Below are positions 35,817 through 64,000 of a stretch of 64,000 nt of DNA, one piece after another. The notes beneath the pieces are model-generated. The model did not search any database, had not been told where the DNA came from, and saw only the letters and a program-made list of their open reading frames with translations. The translations under genes and the position numbers were made by a program. Origin of the DNA: Silurus meridionalis (lineage: Eukaryota > Chordata > Actinopteri > Siluriformes > Siluridae); NCBI RefSeq assembly GCF_014805685.1, contig NC_060898.1, positions 7,496,001-7,560,000 of the forward strand, in the 5' to 3' direction. How positions within the stretch are numbered: position 1 is the stretch's first letter; each line of letters opens with the position of its first letter.

Positions 35817-36592
35817 TACGGTGGCCGAGAAGTGCAAAACATATTAACAACTCAGGAAAACAAATGAACAAATTAGAAAGCACTAACAAATCCGCAAACA
35901 AAATAACAAACGCAAAAACAAAATAACAAATACGAAAACAAAACAACAAATTCGAAAACAAAATAACAAACGCAAAAACAAAATAACAAATCCGAAAGCA
36001 AAATGACAAATTCGAAAACAAAATAAACGCAAAAACAAAATAACAAATCCGAAAGCAAAATAACAAATTCGAAAACAAAATAACAAACGCAAAAACAAAT
36101 GAACAAATGCAAAAACATGTGATGAATAAAAAAACACTTATTCATGTAATTTGCATAGCGCTTTTAACAGTGGATATTACAGTGACAGAGAAGTGCAAAA
36201 CACATGAACAAATCCGAAAACAAAACAACAAATGCAAAGAAATTGCTAAATAACAAATCCGCAAACACATTAACAAATCCGAAAACACAACAACAATTTA
36301 GACAAACCGGAAAAGGTAGGTATAGTTTGTGAATGGAAACTTACCAATCATTGGACGAGACACCTGTCATTCAAGATATTTAGGAAGTATGAAATCTTAT
36401 AACTTTGTTTCTTGTACATGTGTAAAGTTCTCTGTTTATTTTAAACTATTTTTTATTTCAATTAGTGCACCTTTAAATATAAGGAAATAACAGAAGTAAA
36501 CATTGGCAAGAAAGGAGAAAATGGAATTTGTTGTTAATTTGTTTTTGCATTTGTGATTTGTTTTGTGATTTGTTATTTTGTTTTCCACCGTA
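35817..36592. mobile_element. A-rich low-complexity element with tacggtgg/ccaccgta ends
   Basis: An array of aaacaaaataacaaatccga-like units of varying length covers 35830-36110, then partially repeats. A 359-bp-spaced direct repeat starts at 35757 and 36116 (catgtga, tagcgcttttaacagtgg). The ends tacggtgg (35817) and ccaccgta (36585) are inverse. Long apparent ORFs (FCFRICYFVF-like) across it are low-complexity artefacts. Confidence 0.5.
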
Positions 36593-36782
36593 GGGATATT
36601 GTTTTAAAGCAGCTTTACAAACATAAAGCGGTAATAAAGTGTATAAAAGAATGTATAGGTTTAGTGCCTATAAGTTCATTATAATTGAAGAGAACCCATC
36701 CTCACCTCTGTGGTACCAAATTTTATTTTTATGTTTAAATTTATTACAGGTCCATCATTGCTGAAGTGTGTAGTGATAGGCA

Positions 36783-37010
36783 GAGGTGGGAAGTAACGAA
36801 GTACAATTACTTAAGTACTTAACTGATTTTTCTGGTATCAGTACTTCACTATTTTTTTTTACTCATTACATGTTTACACAAATATTTATACTTTTTTTTT
36901 TCTACTTCTTACATTTCAAAAACCGGCTCGTTACTTTATTTTTAATCTATTTGGTGACGTCAATTTTTTTCCTTCTCATTGCTTCTCCTAATAGCTTTTT
37001 CAATCTACCA
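36783..37010. repeat. Fish interspersed repeat (gaggtgggaagtaacgaagt type)
   Basis: agaggtgggaagtaacgaag and the following caattacttaagtact is a recognisable teleost repeat end. It is followed by T-rich sequence. Confidence 0.5.
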
Positions 37011-37264
37011 CTGGTGTATCATTTCCTGATGTACACCACACCACAGACGTAAACTAGTGTATGAAGTAAACAATTTGCAATCAAAAGGCTACAAGAAGTC
37101 TGGTGGTAACGTGGATGAGACAGAGGGATTCAGTGACGTAAACATGACTGAGAACAGATACATTCCTGATCACCTGATCTTCATCTTTTCTCTGATTGTG
37201 TTCTATATGGTGGATGTTCAGACTGGATACATTTATTAGGTAACAACATTTTCAATTTGTTTTG

Positions 37265-37371
<107 letters not shown>

Positions 37372-37639
37372 GCTGTCAAAATGCTAAATCATTTTAACAG
37401 CACTGGTTTTATTAACATGCTATTAATGTAGAGTGCATTTCTGTTTGACAATTTCTAATGAGGTGTGGAAACATAGCAAAGGTTCTGTTTGGTGTCCTGA
37501 TCATTTAAAACACAATTGTTTATATTAATTACAGTCTAAATCCATCCTTGAAGATAACGAGTTGCTATCTTCATGGATCTATAGGCTGTTGAAATTGCTC
37601 TATCTCTAGCTGCACAGAGTGATCTCCAAGTGAAGAGTG

Positions 37640-37880
37640 CTGCTTCATTATTTAGTTTAATTTAATTTGTTTTGGCAATAAATCGTGTCCCAAAGCAGCT
37701 TCACAGAAATAAGTAGATTACAAAATAAACTTCCCAAAGGTTTTTGCTAATGAGCAAGCTAGGTTTGATAGTGGCAAACAGCAACTCCCTGAAATGATAT
37801 CAGGAAGAAATCTTGAGAGGAACCGGTCTCAATAGGGACCCCGGACACCCATTCATGATAGTTGAGGTTAATAACTATAC
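37640..37880. repeat. Ostariophysan-type interspersed repeat
   Basis: Contains gtcccaaagcagcttcacag and aatcttgagaggaaccggtc, the same family as 2144-2280. Confidence 0.5.
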
Positions 37881-38889
37881 TCTGATGGAGATTAAAATGC
37901 AATTCTTTTCATTACAATTGTAATCCTGAGCCATTGCAGCAGACTGGTTATATTAATTACAGATTAATTCCATTTTCATTGTTCTTGAGTGGAAACCTGT
38001 AATATCATATATCTGTAGGTTGTCTGGGTAGAACCATCTTTAGCATCAGAGAGTGATTTCTGATTGAAAAGACCTCCATCCAGAAGTAGAGCATCAGAAT
38101 TGATCAGGCATTCCTCCCCAAAAAATGAAGAAGATAGGATCATTATTTGATGTGTTAACAGAAATTCCATTGATATAGAAAGAGCATGAACTATCAAGTG
38201 CTTCCGCCCCCCTTTCAAACAATCGGTAGAATTTATCTTAAGCCATATTTGATTTAGCACTGTGTTCTGCCTTATAGAAGCTGGCAAACCCTGAGCAAAC
38301 ATTTAAAATTTGCATTTAAAAAGTCACAAAGCCAGGAGCTGGCCTGAGTATCTCTTTCTTCTAGACTCACAAACATGCCACTGAGCAAAAGTTGTGCTTT
38401 TATAATGTTACTGAATTGCTTTAGCAGTGAGCCATAAAGTTGTGCCCACCATAGACAATTCCCATTTAATCCACTAGAGGGCACTTTTACTCCATTTTTA
38501 TTTCCTCTTTTGTTATCTGCTTAATTTCCTTACATGATTTTGTACAAATTTCCCCATTAGTCACATTATTTAACTTCCTTCTTTGTGGCTCGAGCATTAA
38601 GGTCGTGTCTGTTTTTGCATGGAACATTATTTTCACTAGAAAGTAAAGGAAGTAAAGTTAAAGAAGTAAACAATAACAAACGCGTTGTAAAGATACTGCA
38701 TGTCTAGTTCATAATCAGAATTAGAAATAACTTTATTACCAGGTATATTTACACACACAAGGAATTTTACTTGGCTACAGGAGCTTCCAGTGCAAGAGAA
38801 AGTATAGTCATGATATAACAAAATTAAAGTAAACCAGACAATTAAATAATGCACTATATACAGAAGTAATAATATTGTTTAGACAGTTC

Positions 38890-39200
38890 TACTCTGCCAT
38901 CATTGAGTCTGTCCTGTGTACATCCATAACTGTCTGGTTTGGTTCAGCTACCAAATCAGACATCATTGAGGCTACAGCAGATAGTCAAGACTTCTGAGAG
39001 GATTATTGCTGGCCCACTGCCCAACCTCCAAGATCTTCACTCCTCCAGAGTGAGGAAAAGAAAATCAAAGAAAATCACTTTTCTTGGACCCCACACACCT
39101 AGCCCACTCTCTCTTCCAACTGTTGCCTTCTGGTCAGCGCTAGAGAACACCATCCACCAGAACAGCCAGGAACAAAAACAGTTTGTATACTCAGCCTGAA
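38890..39200 (+). mobile_element. L2/Rex-like LINE RT C-terminal fragment
   Basis: Plus-strand frames read FYSAIIESVLCTSITVWFGS, then IVKTSERIIAGPLPNLQDLH and LPTVAFWSALENT, typical of the end of the L2/Rex1-group LINE ORF. A frameshift lies near 38950. A separate 3'-tail-like piece in the opposite sense lies at 38705-38800. Confidence 0.75.
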
Positions 39201-39299
39201 CAATTACATTTATTCATAACTACACATTTATATATAGAATCCGAATGGTATATTTGTAAACTGCACACTTGTAAATGATCTGTACATTCATTTAAGTAG

Positions 39300-39750
39300 C
39301 TCCTGTGGCAAGTTAAATTTCCTCAAATGGTGAAGGAAGTCCACCCTCTGCTGGGCCTATTTTTGCATCAATATTATTGTCCCACTTCAGGTCCTGAGAG
39401 ATGGTGGTACCCAGAAACTTGAATGACTCCACTTATGTTACAATGCTGTTCATGATTGTGAGTGGGGGATTTCTCCTGAAGTTCATAATCATCGCCACTG
39501 TTTTGAGCATGTTGAGCTCCCGGTTGTTGTGGTTGCACCAGACAGCCAGCTCTTTAACATCCTGTCTGTAAGCAGACTCGTCTATGGATGAGGCCGATGA
39601 CTGTAGCGCCGTCCGCAAGATACAGGAGTTTGACAGAGGGGTTTTTAGAGGTGCATTTATTTGTGTACAGGGAGAAGAGCTGTGGGGAGAGAACGCAACC
39701 CTGGGGAGCACCAGTGTACTGTACAAAATATGAAAACTGCCTTTCAAAAA
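39300..39750 (-). mobile_element. L2/Rex-like LINE RT core fragment, inverted relative to its neighbour
   Basis: The minus strand reads APRVAFSPQLFSLYTNKCTS, then (another frame) AYRQDVKELAVWCNHNNREL and LGTTISQDLKWD. These are RT segments that normally precede the 38890-39200 part, but here they lie in the opposite orientation, so the LINE sequence has been rearranged or two copies are present. Confidence 0.75.
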
Positions 39751-40224
39751 TCTAATTCATTTTTTTTACTTATTACAAGAAATACTAATAAAACTATAAG
39801 CATGCATAAATTAGACAAAGTATCACATTGTTCAGGTTTTAAATACTTTAATACGCCTTCAATGATGATGGCAACATCTTCGTAAGGGTTCGTAGCAACT
39901 GCTCCTTCATGTACAACACAACTCGTTTCACTTAAATTAGTTGTGTAAAGCTAAAATATAACTATTTTTTTATTTTGTCAACACAACACACAGTACACTA
40001 ATTTTAATACACAAACTTAAGTGCATTATTTTATTTAAACATAGTTACAGTCTTTGGACCAACAGCAGCCACATTTAATTTTTTTTAATTGTGGCTCAAT
40101 TTGGCTGAAAGAAGATCAGGAATGAGTATTTCCGGTTAAATCACGAACACATCTTTTTTAAGTTGAACTAAAACAGAACAGTTATGATATTTAAAAAAGA
40201 TTAAAACGTGGAGTGAGTGTAGAG

Positions 40225-40300
40225 CAGTGGTTCACAAAGTGCGAAGCGCAGCCCTCTAGTGGAGAATAAAGACATGACAGGTGGCGGTAGTATTTATTTA
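40225..40300 (+). mobile_element. hAT (Zaphod-like) terminus
   Basis: cagtggttcacaaagtgcga and the following agccctctagtgg is the classic hAT terminal repeat. The remainder is not delimited. Confidence 0.55.
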
Positions 40301-40915
40301 TTTTTTTAAATTATTTTGGGGGGGGGATCATTTACATTAATGATTTACTCTGTTGAAAATAAAGTTATTTATACTTAAAGCAATAATTTTTTTTATTGCA
40401 AGTCAATTTATACAACATCAGTTAGGGTACAAGGAGAAAAAAGTGGAACTGTTAGTTCACTGTTAGCATGTAGACCAATAATCGCACCGTAAAATAGTGA
40501 ATATACTGGGCATAACTTCAATGGATATATTTGTGACATCGACCACAAAAAACAGGCAATTCATTACAAACAAAAACAAGGTAGATGGTAGGACCAATCT
40601 GGCACGTGTGTAAAGGGGTGCACTGGCCACCCAAGAAATATGCTTGAGCCTTAGCCTCAAGCTGCTGTTCGGTATTCAGACCTCTCTTTTCAATGTTGTG
40701 TTTTGTTTTTTTTGGAAATCTAAATGCTTTAGTTTTCACTAGCAAGTTTCTGCACTTGCATGGCTCTCCTATGCTCTTTGACTCTCTCATTGTGACATAA
40801 TGCTCGAATCATGAAAGGATGCAGAAGGGCAGGCAGTACTATGGCAGGAGTTTAGCACATCTCCTCAAGTAGAACCAAATCCAGAGGAGATAGTGCTCTT
40901 AATGTCTTTCATTGT

Positions 40916-41640
40916 TCTACCATTTGTAAACACAGTTTTTCGCAGATGGGTGAACCTCTGCACATTTTTTGTTCTGAGAGATTCTGTCTAACTAAGAAAT
41001 GTTTTTTTTTAATTTTTTTTTTTTTACACCCAATCATGTTACTGATCTGTTGCCAATTAACAACCTTTGTGTCTAAATGTTCTTTCAGCTGTTTATTTTT
41101 TATAACATCATTTTCTTTTGTTGTCCCTGTCCCAATGCAAAATTGCCTCATTTCTTATTTACAATGGTAAATTTTTTCAGTTTTAACATTTAAAATGTTT
41201 TCTATGTTTTATTGGGAAAAAATTGGGGTTTATGAAATTTGCAAATCATTGCATTCCGTTTTTTATTTACATTTCACAAAGTGTATTTACACAACGTTGC
41301 CAAATGCCAGAATCTGATTTAAAGTTGCTGACTAAATTATATAATTTAAATTAAAAAATGGTGGCAATTTAGCGTTATCTTGCTAACATATGGAAGGGCT
41401 TCGCTGAAAAAGACTTTGTCTTAATGGAGATATGTGTTGCCCCAAAGCCTGCAGTCAGCAGTGATGGTGCCTCTCTGTATGTGCAATATATCTATTCCAA
41501 AGGCACTTATGCACCACCATACTATCTGAAATTCAGGATTCTTTATTGGGAATAAAATATGGGCATATGAGATGCAAGTCATTGCATTCTAGTAATTTCA
41601 CATTTTACACAGTGCAAGAATAAATAGAAATAAAACCGAC
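40916..41640. mobile_element. Non-autonomous fish transposon, decayed
   Basis: 40916-41290 carries gggtgaacctctgcacattt, caatcatgttactgatctgt and tgcaaatcattgcattccg, recognised from a very common fish repeat. 41395-41640 carries further pieces of the same family (gatgcaagtcattgcattct, ttcacattttacacagtg). Confidence 0.6.
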
Positions 41641-41714
41641 TAAGTTGAACACTGAAAAATCTGGACTGAAATTCTCTTTCTTCTATCACAGAAATCATAG
41701 GCTATAGTGTGACT

Positions 41715-42780
41715 TAGAGTAAAAGCAAAATGTTTTATTGTTTTGAGAAAAATATTTTACATCATTGGGAAAAACAATTATTTCTTCGCACAGACTACAA
41801 ATGCATTTATAATTATTCCATCAGTAGTAAAACATTTGATCAGTGTTTATAAAACTTAACATGTCAGGCACCCACCGGCTGTTTTTCACAACCGCGGATG
41901 ATGTCATCACAGTGCAACGCATACACAACTGTGTACAATCTTTGTCTTACACACCTTTCTGCATATCTAGGACGTATACTAGGGTGTCTAAGTTCTGACA
42001 ACCAGCCTGAAAGTTGCATACTCAGCTCCAGTGTGAAATAATTAATTACAAAACAATAAAAACTTTTACAATTTTACATAACTGTTTTGTGGTGGTTGTA
42101 AAAGGCCGACACATATCTACTAAAAGGAATAAATAAATCGCTTTGCTACATACACAGAAACTCCATCTGACCTTAAATCAGGTGCCGAAAAAGGTCGACA
42201 CAGCTGTGACTACACAACATAAAAACTGTACACAATGTTTTGCACAGCAAAGTGCGTGCAAAAAGAAAAGTCCATTCTGTCCACTTTTCAGAGTCCGTTT
42301 GTCAATCATATACTGTATTCGGCTTTGTAACATTATTGAGTCATGCAAAATATTAATGTCAGTGGGAGGGAGTGAAGGATGCATCACATGACCACATGAT
42401 TCTTAAACATTCGAGCATCCCTGTCTGTCTTACAGTTTAAGACTCTTTTTACAGATGTTTACAGACAAAAGCTTGGCTTGACAAGATTACATGAAGTTGA
42501 CTTAATACTGAATCTCAAAAATATCTATAAAAAGTCAAAGCATTAAACATAAACATTACATTTTATATGTGCTCAGCAGACAGTAATTCAGATTTTCTGA
42601 GCAGCCTGTTAATAAAATACACATAAAATACATAAATAAAAAAATCTTTCATATATGTAGTCCAAAAGCACATAAATAAAAAATAAGCAGTTTAAGAATT
42701 AAAGTATAATTAGTATAAAGTAATCAGAAACGCGTTTTGGCAGTAGAGTCTGTTATCGCTGTCCTCATTTACTGTCATTG
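41715..42780 (-). other. notch1: Probable notch1 3' UTR
   Basis: This lies directly downstream of the stop codon (42783-42781). The first good minus-strand AATAAA is at 41739-41734. The repeat family at 40916-41640 starts just beyond. The extent is inferred. Confidence 0.5.
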
Positions 42781-62172
<19,392 letters not shown>

Positions 62173-62480
62173 CCCGTCAAAAGCTTTGTCCAAATCCGCG
62201 CAAGGTTTTCATAGATCCATGGATATACTCTCCACTTTCCAACAAAAAAAAAATAAATATTAGTAAATAAATAAATTATAGCTCCACGAAGCGCAGTTCC
62301 GGCTCAGCGCAGCCCGTGAGAAACTCCGTTCAGCTCGTGCGCGTATGTCGTAGTAAGACGGGCGCGCGGGCAAGCGGTCGCGTGGGACTCCAAAGTTCTT
62401 AGTGACGTATCACGCGCGAGCCGGGGGAGTCCCGCCCGTTTTTTGGTGTCCTGTATTCGTCCGCGGATAGAAAGCACTTA
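62173..62480 (-). promoter_or_regulatory. notch1: notch1 5' UTR and CpG-rich promoter with two uORFs
   Basis: GC- and CpG-rich sequence (62290-62470) with a GC box (gggcggg on minus, about 62430) and a CRE-like tacgtcac (about 62402-62409). Two short upstream ORFs precede the start: 62220-62209 (MDL, stop) and 62212-62177 (11 codons plus stop), the second ending four bases before the Notch1 ATG. The TSS is not known. Confidence 0.55.
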
Positions 62481-62696
62481 ACGTGAGAACATTTAAACTA
62501 AATTCAAGAACGATGTACATAGTTTTTTATTTTTGTTTATTGTCCTGTTATTAATATCAGAACAGACTGCAGACTTACACGGTTACTCTTGATTTTATAC
62601 AGACAAACAGAATGCTTTTATGAATGAAAAGGGGACAGAAAGGGTCCTTCCGCACAAAGAAAATAGTTCCCCTCATTAACATATCAATGAACCATA

Positions 62697-63010
<314 letters not shown>

Positions 63011-63118
63011 TTTATTCATTTATTTATCCAATTATTTAACTAATGGCTAACATAACATGATAATAACATCGTTTGTAATAACATGACTTGTGTTAAATAA
63101 CAGATTGTAAAAGTTAAA

Positions 63119-63120
<2 letters not shown>

Positions 63121-63154
<34 letters not shown>

Positions 63155-63208
63155 TTGTGTTTCTCTGAGTGTCTCTCTCTCTCTCACTCTCTCTCTGTGT
63201 TCCTCTGA

Positions 63209-63260
<52 letters not shown>

Positions 63261-63274
63261 CTCTCTCTCTCTCT

Positions 63275-63347
<73 letters not shown>

Positions 63348-63357
63348 TCTCTCTCTG

Positions 63358-63394
<37 letters not shown>

Positions 63395-63535
63395 TTCTCT
63401 TTCTCTCTTGTCTCTCTCTCTCGCTCTCTCCATGTTTCTCTCTTTCTCTCTTTGTCTCTCTCTCTCTCTCTATGCGTGTCTCTGCCCCCTTCTCAGTGTC
63501 TCTCTGTCTTTGTTTCTCTCTGTGTGTCTCTCATT
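63121..63535. repeat. (CT)n minisatellite, block 2
   Basis: A similar CT array with gtgt/gagt punctuation, separated from block 1 by about 110 bp of AT-rich unique sequence. Decays to the right. Confidence 0.95.
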
Positions 63536-63573
63536 TGTTTTGCTGCTACACACAAGTCAAATGCGTACACATG

Positions 63574-63735
63574 CACACACACACACACACACCACAGACA
63601 TAATTATTACATTTACCTTCGCATTTGTGGCATTTAGCAGACTGATGTATGCCACAAATGTAAATGTAAATTATGAATGCTATGCCCAAACCATCTCCCT
63701 CTTACCATGTATTCAAAGGTATTCAGTGCACACAT

Positions 63736-63790
<55 letters not shown>
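63574..63790. repeat. (CA)n tracts and SINE-tail-like fragment
   Basis: CA runs at about 63574-63592 and 63737-63790. Between them, 63605-63670 (tttgtggcatttagcaga) resembles the tail of the SINE at 17109. Confidence 0.6.
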
Positions 63791-63793
<3 letters not shown>

Positions 63794-64000
63794 TTAAAAG
63801 AAAACATTACGCCCCACACACAATCTATTGGCTAGAAATTGAAATGATGAAGTGAAAAAAAAATGTAATGAAAACCTTTAGACACCTTTATTAATGACAG
63901 CCTAATCTTGTCAGGTGTTGTTTTTTAAGCTGAAACTTACAGTGGAGTTTCATGCCCTCAGGCATTATAGTAGTAACATTTAATCTTTTTTGACATTGTG

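Noticed and set aside
35803..36145. Overlapping minus-strand ORFs with FVFEFVILFSDLLF-like repeats; also considered as a CRISPR-like array
   Set aside because: Low-complexity A-rich repeat readable in several frames. Units vary in length and have no unique spacers.

Overview
This window is vertebrate nuclear DNA, almost certainly from a teleost and probably an ostariophysan (catfish- or characin-like) fish. It has small exons with GT-AG introns, very many (CA)n, (TA)n and (GA)n microsatellites, Tc1- and hAT-like transposon debris, a tRNA-derived SINE, and DIRS, RTE and L2/Rex-like retroelement relics. The species call rests on repeat flavour only and is inference.

Three genes are visible, all on the minus strand. 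(1) At the left edge, 219-271 is a probable first coding exon of an unidentified gene that runs off the window, with a CRE/CCAAT promoter beside it. (2) camsap1, a microtubule minus-end binding protein, has its coding sequence in 17 exons from 32673 down to 6070. I assembled it exon by exon by phase; the model is about 1407 codons. It carries a 1.8-kb tandem duplication of one calponin-homology exon, with one copy frameshifted, and an apparent one-base loss in its largest exon. (3) notch1 has 34 coding exons from 62172 down to 42781, all in phase, giving 2418 codons. It has a signal peptide, 36 EGF repeats, three LNRs, a heterodimerisation region with a furin-type site, a transmembrane segment, RAM, ankyrin repeats and a TAD/PEST tail. 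Gene copy (notch1a or notch1b) is not resolved.

Layout: 1-560 promoter and first exon of the left gene; 560-4840 transposon-rich spacer; 4845-6069 camsap1 3' UTR (inferred); 6070-32673 camsap1 with TE-rich introns; 32.7-35.6 kb probable 5' intron and promoter of camsap1; 35.7-41.7 kb intergenic repeats; 41.7-42.8 kb notch1 3' UTR (inferred); 42.8-62.2 kb notch1; 62.2-62.5 kb notch1 5' UTR and promoter; 62.7-63.5 kb long CT/GA arrays upstream of notch1.

Notch1 is a cell-surface receptor whose cleaved intracellular domain acts in the nucleus, and Camsap1 is cytoskeletal. They are linked here by conserved synteny (both also lie in 9q34.3 in human), not by an evident shared pathway. I found no convincing undescribed biological system. 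The best leads are the duplicated, broken camsap1 exon; a camsap1 exon bracketed by complementary UG/CA repeats at its splice sites; a non-consensus FBXW7-type degron in Notch1; a recognisable DIRS relic; and a perfect 154-bp palindrome at a Tc1 insertion.
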